A stretch of 64,000 nucleotides of DNA from Anisus vortex. Taxonomy: Eukaryota; Mollusca; Gastropoda; Planorbidae. Each line of letters starts with the position of its first letter. Position 1 is the first letter of the stretch. This document shows positions 44,136 to 56,090 of this stretch, piece after piece. The translations under genes and the position numbers were made by a program. Below the pieces are notes generated by a model, which did no database searches, was not told the origin of the DNA, and saw only the letters and a program-made list of their open reading frames with translations. The stretch lies in NCBI GenBank assembly GCA_949126835.1, contig OX421508.1:13594272-13658271 (forward strand), read 5' to 3'.

Positions 44136-47015
44136 TTTTTATACAGCATTGTCAAGAGATCATGACAGATGATGTAGCACCAGACTGGGGTTTGAGGGGT
44201 TAATCGTTTGTTGGCCATCTTTATTAACTATTTACTTCGCCCTATTTTTAGATGAGATTTAAAGACTATATATTACATTTTTGATGCATTACGCACGTAA
44301 TAGACCTGTTATTTTTAAACATATAAATAGACCTCCCTTGTTTGTCAAAGTATGCCCTGACCACTTTTAACATGTCTGATTCATCGCTAGTATGTCTTTG
44401 TAACAGGATCCATACTTTCTTGCTCCTGGTTTTAGTTTGTAATTTCATGGCATTTTCATTCTGAAATAGAGATGGTAAAAAAATATATTTACTGATATGC
44501 CTTGTTATTAAATGGATTAATTATTCTTATAGTTGATACATTGAAATTTAAAATGAACATTCTTCTAATTTTATTTTAGACTGTGTGCCTTCGTATGTGG
44601 ATTTGTCATCTGAACCGTAATTGACGATGGGTTATGTTTTGAATAATGTAAAATAAATTTGCGAAATATTCACTAATAACTTGTCAAGACACAGCAGCCT
44701 TTTTTTTTTCAAAGTTTGGCCATATTCTCTTTCTGATTTTGTCCTTGTAGCGTTGAAGAAAGAAGTCCAACCAGCCATAACCAGACCTTATAGCATATCG
44801 ACCTGTTTTAAATAATTTATTTTACTAATATTGTCATTTAATAATTAAAACCTAAAAATCAGATTTTTAATTATTTTCATACTTAATGGCCCAAAAGTTA
44901 TCCCGAAATATGGTACAATTTTGGGGTAACTTTGGCCATCCCATATTTTCCTTCTTAGGTTAAATAACAAATTAAATACTTCACATAAAGTCTTAACCAT
45001 TCCATTTCTTAATTTAAAAATGTAAATATTGATATACTTACTTGATTCGGTAAATGTGTAGACTCCTTATTTTGACGTATACAAATCTGACATGCAAATA
45101 GTGGTCATCTTGAAACGATTCTAATTTAGCAAATAATGGAGCAGTGTAGCAACAAATGATCATTAAATATTTCTTTTACATTTAAGTTTCAAATGAGAAA
45201 TTTTGGTCTAGTTGAAAGAATTACAAAATATTAAATATTGTTTCTTCTTGGTACAAAGTAACCCCGAGGGCCCAAAGTTACCCCGAGGGCCCAAAGTTAC
45301 CTTATTTGACGGTAGTATATACCACTTGGTGTATAGATATAATTACCTGAGACACTTTGAATTAGAATAAATTCGTTTGCCTCAATAAACTACATCATCT
45401 ACGTATGTAAACAATGCATCTTTGTCATTCATTTTTCTGCTTGCTTGTGTGTATGTGCTAAGTGTTTAGACGAAAACTGCGTGTCCGTAAATAAAAATAT
45501 CGTACAGCAAAACCAATAGCGCCCTAACGAACAACTTCGGCTATCACACCACTAGAATAACAAGCCAATAGTGTCGGACGGGTGTAAAGTGCCCATAGGG
45601 ACAGTACCATTACTAGGAGTACTCACGCGGCTACTGCATTGTCAAAGCAAAATAAAGGTGCTGGCTCACAATGGATAGGTTTACTGCATCTATGGTTACT
45701 TTTAACGTAGTCAAAGGGATTCTCATGCAGTAAAATAAATATACAATTAAGAATATTATGTTAGCTAGTTGTAAAGCTTTCAACATATATTATGCATTAA
45801 GTTCTTAATGGTAGCAATAAGACATCGTAGCAAATGTAGGCCTACATCTTTATAAGTGATTATTGTTTTAGGCCTATATAGAGTAGTAGTGGTCACTAAT
45901 TATTAATGAATGCATATTTAACTTAAATCAAGCCTACTGACTATTAATATTGCCAATCGCCCTAGTACGAGGCTGGGCAGCCACGTGCCAAATACGGCAC
46001 GTCAAAACTTTTTTCTGGCACGCGAAACCATCTCCTGTAATCCTCCTTGGTTCGACTTTTCTCAATGGTGGCTGTTTATTTTTCAAAAGCTTATTTTGAG
46101 AAGAATATGATTTACATGTAATGGTAGATCTCAGATAACAAAAAATTAATTTTCAAATTAGCTAATTAGCCTACCGAATCACAAATTCACATCGCCTCAG
46201 ACCCGATCAGCGTTTTGGTTTTAGCCTCCACAACTTTTCATTTACAAGACAATCGCCCCCACCCCCTCCCACATCACTGCAGTAGATGACGTCAAACAGC
46301 TATCCTGATTGGCCATTTAGCATCACCGAATGAAACGTTTCAGTATACACGCATTTTTACTTTATCATCACACAGACCCCAGGCCCGATCAATGTTTTGG
46401 TTTCAGCCTCGGCAACCTATCTGATATTTGTTTTTATTGTTAGTTTGATGTTGTTTTTAACTTTGTACACGAATACTTGTAGTTTTCTCATCATATTATG
46501 AGCTGTTTTTTACCACTCGCATGAATTTCTGTCCTTTTTTTTCTGGTACATGTATATTAGAACATGTAGAGCCATTCTCCAAACAATTTGGTTGGCCACA
46601 TGAGTTTTGACAGAGATTTTGCCAGTTATAGCACGCAAGCTCAAAAAGATTGCTCTCCCCTGTTCTTGAAGTTAACATTATGGTTATTTAAATTATAGTA
46701 GACCCTATAGTTTATAGATATATAGTGTTATGAGTCTAGAATTGTTTTAAAATTAAATTAAGCTTAACTAACATAAATTCTAAAGTTGAAATTGCTTGAA
46801 CATTGCGATGAGAAAGAAAATCTCATTAATGATTCGTTTTTATACAAATGTCAACAATTAACGTAGGTCCAATACCAATGCAAATTTTAACATGGATAGG
46901 CTTACTTAAAAAAAAATATATTTGCATTAGAATGTAGTAAATATTGAGACTTTGACACTTAGAATCTGGACTCAGATCTACATAAATATTTACCGGTATA
47001 TTATTGAGCTAATAG
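44136..47015. other. AT-rich intergenic region, no gene recognised
   Basis: No exon is supported. Small items are a doubled 20-bp word GGGCCCAAAGTTACCCCGAG at 45260-45300, a pair of similar CCCGATCA(G/A)(C/T)GTTTTGGTTT segments at 46203 and 46385, and a hAT-like GGCACG-rich stretch at 45975-46025. Confidence 0.4.
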
Positions 47016-47017
47016 AC

Positions 47018-48480
47018 CTTCTTCTTCTTCTTCTTCATAATACTGTGGATACCCCGTTAGAACCGAGGAAAGAGTCCACAATTTAAATACACATAAATTA
47101 AAAAGCATCACAAACAACAATTATAAACAGATGACAGAGTGTCACTTTAGGTTTTTAGACCAGCCCTTCAGTGACGATTTAAAAGCCTGAACTGTAGGGG
47201 CAGTGATGGAGGCCTGGTCCAGGGTGTTCCACAGCCTAATGGCTGACGGAAAAAAAGAATATTTGTAGACGTCGGTGCGTGCATGTGGGACATGCAGCTT
47301 GAGCTGATGGCCTCGGGTAGAGCGGGACACCTGTTGGATTCGGCCTGGCTGAGTGGACATTTCCACGTGGCGGTTCACGATTTTGTAAATAGTGGTGACC
47401 TTGTTTATCGCTCTGCGATGATGTAGGGGCTCCAGTTGGAGTTGGGCCACCAAAGCTGAGGCGCTAGATTTAAGGCCGTAGTCCTGTAAGATACGACGTG
47501 CCGCTCGACGTTGGGTCATCTCCAGCTTAGATATCAGGTGTTGTTGATGAGGATCCCATACAGTCGATGCGTTTTCCAGGATGGGACGAGCTAAACTTTT
47601 ATAACAATGGGTCTGGATCCTGGTGGAGCATCCCTTGAGGTTCCTTTGGACGAAGGCGCAAGCTCTATTTGCTTTGGCAGCAATAGATTGGACATGTGTG
47701 CCCCAGTGGAGTTTTTCTGTGATGTTCACTCCAAGGTACTTGGCATCTGAAACCCTCTCAAGAGCGTGACCATGCAAGGTATAGCTGGTGGGTATCCTAG
47801 TCCTCTTCCTTGAAATAGAGAGGAGGTTGCACTTATCAACATTGAACGTCATTTGCCATTTCGATTCCCAGGTCTCCAACCAATTGAGGTCGCCCTGTAG
47901 ATATAAAGCGTCATTGGGGCTCTCGATGTGAGAATACAGGATGGTATCATCTGCAAAAAGCCGAACCCTGGCGTGGATCCCGTCTCCCAGGTCATTGATG
48001 TAGATCAAGAACAGAGTGGGCCCCAGCACCGAACCCTATGGTACTCCAGACATGACCGGACCAAAGCAGGAGCTCTCACCTTCCACGACGACGCGTTGAG
48101 TGCGGCTGAAAAGGACATTTTCAATCCATCTTTTGGTCTGACCTCTTATTCCGTAGTAGTCCAGCTTGAGGAGAAGACGTTGGTGAGGGACCTTATCAAA
48201 GGCCTTGGAAAAATCCAATAGTATTATTAGTATGGTGTCGATTTGGCCAGCCTTGTCAACCACCGCAGCCAGATCGTCTACTGTGAGGATGAGCTAGGAC
48301 TCGCAAGACCTATTTTTTCTGAATCCGTGTTGGGCATCAGTAATAATCTTGTTCCTATCCAGGTGGCTCGAGATCCCTGATCTGACGATATGTTCAAGAA
48401 GCTTGCAACACACACAAGTCAGTGAGATTGGCCTGTAGTTGGCTGGCTGGCTTCTATCTCCTTTCTTGAAGACCTATAGT
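47018..48480 (-). pseudogene. LINE (jockey-like) with reverse transcriptase, broken by stop codons
   Basis: Read on the minus strand, coding begins near 48475 with KKGDRSQPANYRPISLT, then HGFRKNRSCES followed by a stop. Next comes DFSKAFDKVPHQRL in the fingers/palm. A SGVP motif is followed by a TAG where glutamine is expected (about 48037-48039), then GSVLGPTLFLIYINDL and the catalytic FADD (RLFADDTILYSH). The thumb and C-terminal region end in RTDVYKYSFFPSAIRLWNTL at the stop near 47142. The 3' UTR ends in (GAA)n at 47020-47034. The endonuclease and ORF1 are missing (5' truncation). Only two nonsense changes and few other lesions are visible, so this copy is moderately young. Confidence 0.85.
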
Positions 48481-48715
48481 AGGATTTATACCTAAACTAT
48501 ATCATGTAAATTATATTGGCACAGTCTTCGGCCTTTAATTAGGTCTATAATCATTACTATTTTTTTTATTATTCCATTACGGCAACAGATCTTTATATTT
48601 GCATTCACGTCGTCTGTGGTAGCTGGATGTAATAAAACTCTTTATGACTATGATAAAGTAGTCAGGCCAAACGACCGAATTTTTCCACAACCGAGGCTTT
48701 TTATGTAGTGTGTAT
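48481..48715. other. Short non-coding spacer
   Basis: No gene or recognised repeat between the LINE and the 43-bp array. Confidence 0.4.
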
Positions 48716-48716
48716 G

Positions 48717-48976
48717 ATGGGGGTTGTAGTGGCTGAGGTGGGATGATACTGGTATGTGAATGGGGGTTGTAGTGGCTGAGGTGGGATGATACTGGTATGT
48801 GAATGGGGGTTGTAGTGGATGAGGTGGGATGATACTGGTATGTGAATGGGGTTTGTAGTGGCTGAGGTGGGATGATACTGGTATGTGAATGGGGGTTGTA
48901 GTGGATGAGGTGGGATGATACTGGTATGTGAATGGGGGTTGTAGTGGCTGAGGTGGGATGATACTGGTATGTGAAT
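48717..48976 (+). repeat. 43-bp minisatellite, six copies
   Basis: The unit is GGGGGTTGTAGTGGCTGAGG plus TGGGATGATACTGGTATGTGAAT. Copies alternate between GGCTGAGG and GGATGAGG variants. Confidence 0.95.
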
Positions 48977-48995
48977 AATTCTACAGACTTACAGA

Positions 48996-49072
48996 CTTAT
49001 ATAGAGTTAACATAATTTTAATGTCCAGTTACATTGACATTATTTTTAATGTCCAGTTACATTGACATTATT
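48996..49072 (+). repeat. Short duplication
   Basis: TTTTAATGTCCAGTTACATT followed by GACATTAT occurs twice in tandem. Confidence 0.8.
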
Positions 49073-49213
49073 ATACATAAATAAATGTAATCGTTTTGCT
49101 TTCAATAATTAGAAAGCATGAATTAGAAAATAAACACATTATTAATTTCTTTGGTTTAAAAATAAACATCACTTGAAATGTTTCCCATATTCTTTTCTGC
49201 TTTCTTGTTAGAC

Positions 49214-49506
49214 CAATGACTATAATAAGATGGACCACTTGCTCTATTTTTAGAGCTTATATGTTCTTTTTCCGTGCGCATCCAATAACTCTGTCTTAAA
49301 TGACTTCTACGCTCCTTCGTTTGCCTAAATGTTTCCGCTGTATACAACTGTCGATTTTAATTTAATTTTTATTGAGAAAATCATAGCGATTAAATAAAAT
49401 GGAAGTGCACAGTACAAAAGAGAATCGGAAATTCCGAAAAGAAGTCATTCGAGTCATCAAATAACAGAAATATTAATGCAAGCGGTCCATCTTATTATAG
49501 TCTTTG
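49214..49506 (-). mobile_element. MITE with 7-bp TSD, copy 2
   Basis: 293 bp, same family as 12061-12463 but inverted relative to it. The terminal repeat is CAATGACTATAATAAGATGG then ACCACTTGC at the left. The right end in complement is CAAAGACTATAATAAGATGG then ACCGCTTGC. Flanking heptamers are GTTAGAC and GTAAGAC (one mismatch). The interior shares GAATCGGAAATTCCGA-like and CTACGCTCCTT words with copy 1. This copy lacks the terminal triplication seen there. Confidence 0.8.
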
Positions 49507-49601
49507 GTAAGACGAGATGTAGTAATCAATGTTTCTACACATCGTAGCGCTATTTGTATAAACAAGTTTCTGAAAGGATCCAATATACTTTAAAAATAGG
49601 C

Positions 49602-50720
49602 CTACACTTTTCCATGACTTATAGTATTAAGCGAAATCTCTTTAGTTTTGTCACTGGCAGTCTGGTTTGACTTGTTCTTCACACGAAGTAGCCCAAACAT
49701 TTCGAGGAGGGTTTCTCTGTATTTTGTGCTCATGCGATAATACACCACGATAGTTATACTTGAGTTGACCGTTTCCATCTCCAGGGCGTAAGTGGCGACG
49801 ATCCAGTTAATGTTGGAGTAAATGCCGCTGATACTTAGCTCAGGTACAACCGCCCGAGCAGAAAGGAGGGCGGAGGATGGAATGAAGCACACTATGAATA
49901 TGACCGAAACTGTGACGATCATTTTCACCATCTTCTTCTCCCTGACCGACACCTCGGCGCCCGGGACGGTCATGGCGGCGCCCGAAGACGCCTGACGCCA
50001 CATCGCTGCCTTTTTCAGCCTGAAGCCGATGACGACATTGCAGAGGATGATGACGAAGAATGCGACCAGAGGCACCACTGAATTGGTCAGAAAGAGGGAC
50101 GGCCCGAGGACGTCGTTGATGTTTTTGGTGTAGAAGATTCCCAACACAGTCTTGTTCAGCTTGAGGTCAAACTTCCAATCGTAGTACGCCGTGTAGTAGA
50201 CAGGGAACATTGTTAGTGCTATCACGAAGAACACGCTGATATTGAACGCCATAGCGAGCCTTTTGGTAATCATGGACCTCACTTTAAATGGGACAGTCAC
50301 ACACAGACAGCGCTCGAAGGCCACGAAAGCCGTTATGAAGCCGGTCACTTTGACGAAATAGTTGTGTGGGTAGCCCGCCGTCAAGCTCTGGATCTCCAGA
50401 GGTAGGAACGGAAGGTCCAGCTGCAGAAACCAAGGGTTCACAATGACGTTAAACCACTGGAGCGTGACCAGTGCGCCAATGTCGCTGACCGCCAGCGCCG
50501 CTAGACTGATGTTGACCGTGTCGCTAAAGCCGAGTTTGCTGAAGACAATGATGTTGATTATGTTGGCGATGATGCCAAGGAACCCTACAATTTCTCCGAA
50601 AAGAATGTTGGCCGTCACGAGAATTTCTCTGACCTCATAGCTGACCAGCCCGTCAGGCTTCACACTAGCTATTGCAGGTGTTGTGTTCACTGTATTATGT
50701 AAACTATAGAGTGTTTGCAT
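49602..50720 (-). CDS. Class A GPCR, gastropod chemosensory/peptide-receptor type
   Basis: 372 residues in one exon from ATG 50720. A longer reading to 50747 would need a TTG start and is rejected. Seven hydrophobic segments lie at about 34-60, 67-89, 121-146, 156-178, 206-234, 265-287 and 304-328. Class A landmarks are the TM1 asparagine in GIIANIINIIVF, LAALAVSD in TM2 (D80), FERCLCVTVPFKV in place of E/DRY at the end of TM3 (136-138), FIVCFIP in TM6, and NSSITIVVYY in place of NPxxY in TM7. N12 (NTT) can be glycosylated. The usual disulfide cysteines at the top of TM3 and in the second extracellular loop are both absent. Its role is presumably G-protein signalling at the plasma membrane. 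The ligand is unknown. A neuropeptide-receptor function is the alternative. Confidence 0.85.
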   Translation of the reverse strand: MQTLYSLHNTVNTTPAIASVKPDGLVSYEVREILVTANILFGEIVGFLGIIANIINIIVFSKLGFSDTVNISLAALAVSDIGALVTLQWFNVIVNPWFLQLDLPFLPLEIQSLTAGYPHNYFVKVTGFITAFVAFERCLCVTVPFKVRSMITKRLAMAFNISVFFVIALTMFPVYYTAYYDWKFDLKLNKTVLGIFYTKNINDVLGPSLFLTNSVVPLVAFFVIILCNVVIGFRLKKAAMWRQASSGAAMTVPGAEVSVREKKMVKMIVTVSVIFIVCFIPSSALLSARAVVPELSISGIYSNINWIVATYALEMETVNSSITIVVYYRMSTKYRETLLEMFGLLRVKNKSNQTASDKTKEISLNTISHGKV

Positions 50721-50759
50721 TTTAGCGTCATCACAACAATACTGCAAACGTTAACTATA

Positions 50760-52160
50760 GAATTTAAAACAACACATCTGTAAAGGCATACACAGTCTTT
50801 ACATGCAAGTTTTGAACAACTGTTTCTAGGAGGTGTACAAATATAAAGAAGTAAAGGTAACAGAACTCAATCACTTTCAACTTCATATCTCTATTTATAT
50901 TAAAACATTTGTCAACAATTATTGAAAGCCATACAAGAAAGACATACTCGTAGTCAATGGGTTAACAATAATTATTGTATTGTATGGGTTAATTTTAACA
51001 AGCTCTATCGACTATCGCTGTATCGAATGTTTAATAATTACACCCAGTGTTTCTGTCTGGAGATAATTACAGATGTCACCAAAGAAGACTGACATTACAT
51101 AATTAGAGACAAAGAAAAATTGTTACACCTTATTGGGTTAGGGTTAGACCTTATAGTCTTAGTAATTAAAAGTATTGTCTTTCATAGTGAAGAAGTGAGT
51201 TGAACTGAAATGTTCAATTTTTCGTAACCATTTACAAGGCTTTTTTTTATGTGGGATGGGGGTTGGAAAGGGCAAAACCATTTTCAAAGCTATATAACTG
51301 GATAAGTTTTTATGCGTTGGCAAAGTGAAAAATAATTCAAGGTAATTTTCATTAATTTTTTTTTTCTAAATGGGGGGGCATGGGGTTGGGAGAAGATGGG
51401 TTAACTAGCACGACACAGTTCAGTAAAATCACTGGTCATGATGAATTACACCTCTGTTTCTATTAATCACCCAGCCATGACAGCAGACGTGTTATTTATC
51501 GCAGTCTTACATTATTTAGTTTTGACTAGTTGTGAGTTGTGAGACAGAGAAATCTTAGTGTAGGGATAAAATGTCAAGGTGATAAAGTGTGGGTGATCTC
51601 TTGTGTATAATTAGAAATGAACGAAAGAAAAATTAATGTATAGTAAACCCTGTACCTATCTATTAAGTATTTATATTGTTAGGAGAATCTTGTCAGTAAC
51701 AATAGCTGTCTTATTCACCGATGAACCGTCCTTTCTTTGTCTTGGAATAATTGAAATCAATATTATAAAATCTCCTAACTTAAAATTGTTTAAATTGAAC
51801 ATTTCCTTCTGACATTTGTCTTGTAATGCAAGTTGAATACAACAACGAATGTTTATTTTTAAATTTTCAGTTTGGAAGAAAGGCCTGTACAATAATATGG
51901 AATATATAGATATCATTTGAAAATCATTGGGCATTGGTTGTCATAATAAGAGTAACAGAACAATGTAAACATTAACAAAGCATTACATTCGTCAAACATA
52001 AGAAGTTTTTCTCGAGTTTTTCAAGCATTGTCTGTAGTTATTTTCTGTATCCAGTGCTAGAACGTGCATAGAACATCATGAATTCAACAATAACAAACCA
52101 AACAACAAACATTTTATTTTACACATTTAGTTAATAGTTCATTTTGGTAGTAAATAGATC
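50760..52160. other. Upstream flank of the GPCR gene, no gene seen
   Basis: AT-rich. The frame at 51671-51934 (minus) does not resemble anything I know and has biased composition. No promoter elements can be fixed with confidence. Confidence 0.4.
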
Positions 52161-52168
52161 TTGTAGGT

Positions 52169-52324
52169 CAGCGGTCGGCACGCAGAGCGATTTTCGATGG
52201 CACGAGGAAGTCACTCCTACAAGAAATCGAGTGTTAGAGCATAATGACTTTTAAGCTGTTGGCATGATGACTGAATTAGAAATCCTGCTTTGGCACAATA
52301 TTATCAAAAGGTTGCCGACCCCTG
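52169..52324. mobile_element. hAT MITE, 156 bp
   Basis: The ends are CAGCGGTCGGCA and the complement of CAGGGGTCGGCAACC. Flanking octamers are TTGTAGGT (52161-52168) and TAGTAGGT (52325-52332), one mismatch. There is no coding capacity. CAG(G/C)GGTCGGCA ends are a common hAT MITE type. Confidence 0.8.
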
Positions 52325-52724
52325 TAGTAGGTTATTAGTATTGATTATATAGTTAAAAATGTTTAAGATTTGTATGTTTATAAAAGTATTCTAAAACTAA
52401 AAAGTCCAAAACACCAGAAGCATTGGTCTACAGCAAAACGACTTCATTAGTCATTGTATGTAATTAACACACCTGTTCTGCCACCTACGAAAGTTTCCAC
52501 AATTAACTGGGTCATAACGTTACCGTACTTTGTATTGGTGATAGCTTATTTTAGATGATTACTTCATGCCCCATTAATTATTACCTAGGCGTCTATGTGT
52601 AATATTATATTATGTCATACAACAGATTGGTATAGAACATGCTTATCTTGATACGTGTACTGAGCAGGATGAAGATAATAGTTTAATAAAAATTGTTTTG
52701 AAATTATTTTTGAGCATTGTTCTA

Positions 52725-53770
52725 GTCCCTAGGTTCTCATCCTTTTTCGGCTCACCACCCCCTTTTACAATATTTTCCCGCTCACCGGCCCCCCCCCCCC
52801 TTCCGCCCATCTCGGCCTATAGTTTCCGCAATTTTTTGTAGGCGGACTAGACTTTTTGTGTGATTAATTATCTTAAAAAAAATAAATGCAAAGGAAACAT
52901 ATTCAATTGTAAGAATTAATAGATAAAAAAATTGCCTTAACAAAAGGTTTAAATAAATCAATATTAATGCGAATCCTTTGCCTGGTGTGTTGCTAGCAAT
53001 TTGTCTTTTTTTGTTTCAATTTTGGTTGCAAAAGCCCTAGGTCTAATCATCAGTAATATTTGTTATATTACAAAACAGAACTTGTTCGGCATCAATATTG
53101 AATCAAATGTTGAAACATTTTTTAGTTAAAGGGAGATAATTAGCCCGTTTTATTTGATCTAATTTTTTTTTTTGGTTTCTTTTAGAAAAAAAAAAAGCTT
53201 ACAATTTATAACTTTGAAATGATCAAACTGTAAAAGTATTTGAAAATTGCATAAATATTATATGACTAAATAATTTATATGTATATTTTTCAAGCATTAC
53301 AATAACTACCCAGTTTGTATGATTACTACTTATCTATACCACTTAACAATATTGTCACATTTTCCCTTATGGTTTAAAACACAGAAGGACATCATTAATA
53401 TTAGCAAATTTTAGGGCGACAGTGGTCGGTTAGCAAGGTTGACAGTCTGGTGAACCAACCACAGGACCAGCCTAGCCGCACACTATATTTGCCAAATACA
53501 GACCCCTACTTCATCGAAAAATCGATTCCCATTTCTTATTAAATATAATAATAAGTGAGCATACGGTTGGGGGATATCTGATATTTAGCAGCACTTGCGT
53601 TTGCATCACATTTCATCCTCCAAAAACTAATCGATTCAAATAGCTGAGGTGTTAAAATATATCAGGTTCGTTTGTACCGCCCACTTGCCCTTCATCGCCC
53701 CCGGGAATGTCAACACCCCCCTAAAGCTTCTCTCTGCCACCCCCCCCCCCCGGATCGCCCCCCCCGGTGA
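52725..53770 (+). repeat. Dispersed hAT-like repeat, copy 2
   Basis: It begins with GGTTCTCATCCTTTTTCGGC then TCACCACCCCC, the kind of end seen in many hAT elements. It continues through the segment shared with 4486-5030. A stretch of about 165 bp at 53415-53580 is absent from copy 1 and looks like an inserted SINE relic. The 3' end lacks the GTTGAGAACC present in copy 1 and runs into C-rich sequence at 53740-53765. A segment near 52985-53045 also resembles 1345-1475. Confidence 0.5.
53415..53580 (-). repeat. Possible SINE relic inside the hAT-like repeat
   Basis: On the minus strand GTCCTGTGGTTGGTTCACCA followed by GACTGTCAACC parallels the A-box head of the SINE-like repeat at 660-786. It is present in this copy of the hAT-like repeat but not in the copy at 4486-5030. 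Confidence 0.35.
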
Positions 53771-53922
53771 GATACTATTACTTTTTGTTCTAGTCCAACA
53801 ATCTCTTTTTATTTTCAACATATTCCCTTATAAATGCTTCCTCTGAAAAAAAGCAAATAGCCTACCATACAACAATACTATAACAAAAAAACAGAAAAAC
53901 AATTGTTTGCAGCTGAGAATTT

Positions 53923-53928
53923 TTTATT
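53923..53928 (-). terminator. Candidate distal polyadenylation signal
   Basis: AATAAA on the minus strand, at the boundary between transposon-free and transposon-rich sequence. Confidence 0.35.
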
Positions 53929-55997
53929 GCACACAGAACATTGGGAGAAGATTAGAAAAAACAGAAACTTGAGGAAGAAATAAGAAAAATATAGAAAGTA
54001 TAGTGTTAAATAATCAGAAGGTGAAAGTAAGGTGTATATTAAGTATATATGTAGATTTTAAAAGGAAGATTCTTTTCTTTAAATGTAAATTAAAAGAAGT
54101 ATATAAAAAAAATAACAACATTGCACTAAAAAAAAACAATATGACTTGTGTTATTTGGTTAAGCATTGCACAAAATAATATGTAATGCTAAATCATTGCA
54201 CAGTATAAAAAAACAATATTGTGGTTGAAATTTCTGAAGTCCCAAAGAAAAATTGAATAGTGGGGCCTGGGGGTACTAAATAGCGTTCATTAAAGTATGT
54301 TTCAATATTGACGAGCAGATAGAGAAATGAGAATAAATCTAAATGAACAAGAACAATATTTGTTTGTAAAGTTTCCAAATTAAAAAAATTAAAGGCTACA
54401 AATTTACACAGAAAAAAAATATAATAAGAGCCAAATAAATTTAACAGAACTATTTTTAGTGGAACAAAGTAAAATAATGACAACATAAATTTAAAATTCA
54501 AAATAGCAAAAGAGCTTCACAACCAGCACATCAAGATAGAATGTTATGAAAAAGTTTTATATGACCAAAAGAATTATCAACATTTGAATATCAACAAAAT
54601 TGGAATACTGAATGTCCAACATAATACAAATATGGAATTTAAAAAACAAAACAGACTAAAAATAATTTTTCCTTTCTCATTGACTTGTTAATGTTTAATT
54701 TAAAAAAACAATCAAAACACACACAACAATGTTCCAAATAATCATGAATAAAACAGCATCACTATATAGCATGCTGTTGCTAAATTTAAAAGAAATTGGC
54801 CTGTACCTCAATAGTAACATTAGACTGTTTTGAACAGTAAGTACAACTTTAAAAAAATTAAAACTGATTAAGTACTCTAAAAAAACATTATGTTTGGTTA
54901 GAAAAAAAAATAATTGTATTTTAAAAAATGTAGGTCTATAATTTTGATTCTAACAATAAATTTACAGCATTACAGATTCAGAGATTTATAAATATTTAAA
55001 AAAAAATATTTACCAACATATTCAAAATCTTTTTTTTTACAAATTTGATATAATTCAATTACACTGAGTTTATTCGTCTTTAGGTTAATATTAATAGCAT
55101 TTTCAATGCATTAAATGCATTAATGCACTGGTCATAAAGATAAACAAATATAATACATAAGTATGTTTTTAGTTTTCTGACAAAAATTAAGTAGAAAGTG
55201 TCTCATCTTATGAAGATCATTAATAAAAGTAAAAGAGAATTTGTTTTTATAGTGTTGAAGTGTAATAGCAGCTTAAGTCAAATAATGATGCCTCAAAAAG
55301 TCAAATGACAAAAATCTATAAAAGTAAATAGAACAGTCAGCCTCAAACCATTTTAATGTTTCATTTTGAGCAGTAAATGTGAAACTGAATTGTAGCTATT
55401 TAAAGATAAAATTACAAAACAAGGATGCCAGCAGGTCTAAACAAAAAAGCCTGAAAATTTTTTTATCTCCAATAACTAATATGTAAGCTTGAAACCATAA
55501 ACATTTTTTAAAATTTAGCCTAACTAGCCGGAGATTTTCTAAAAGCCAGAAATCCGTCTTTAGCCGGAAAACTGGCATCCCTGACAAAATACAATTACTG
55601 ACTTTGTTCCTGTATATTTATTGTATCCTCATTTAGCCTTTGGTTTTTGCAATGGTAATTTTTATTATTCAATTCCAGGGTGTTTGGAAGATTGTTACTA
55701 CCTTGCAATAAACCATGAATTAGGTGAAGCAAATGTTCCTGCAAGGTTACAATATCACTAGTGAAGGAAATGTCACTTCAATAAACACCAGTAGTTAGAC
55801 ATAAACAAGGGATTTTTAGTTTAAATATGTAAAAATAAATATATATAAAGAAGCCAACTTAAAAACCACTTCGGAGTTTCAATATCTAAAGTTGAATTGA
55901 AAATATTTCCGTTGGGAATATTTCAATTATTGAATATTTCCAAATGAGGAAAAAAAATAATGTCTTCAATACTTTACAAATACTGGAATAGGAATAT

Positions 55998-56090
55998 AAA
56001 ATTTTGTTATCACACTGATAAGAGATTGCACCCTGTTGGAATAAAAGTTTTGTTATCACACTGATAAGAGATTGCACCCTGTTGGAATAA
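55998..56090 (+). repeat. 44-bp tandem duplication
   Basis: GTTTTGTTATCACACTGATA plus AGAGATTGCACCCTGTTGGAATAAAA is present twice in a row. Confidence 0.85.

Noticed and set aside
50721..50747. Nine extra N-terminal residues for the GPCR
   Set aside because: This extension would start at TTG. The first in-frame ATG is at 50720.
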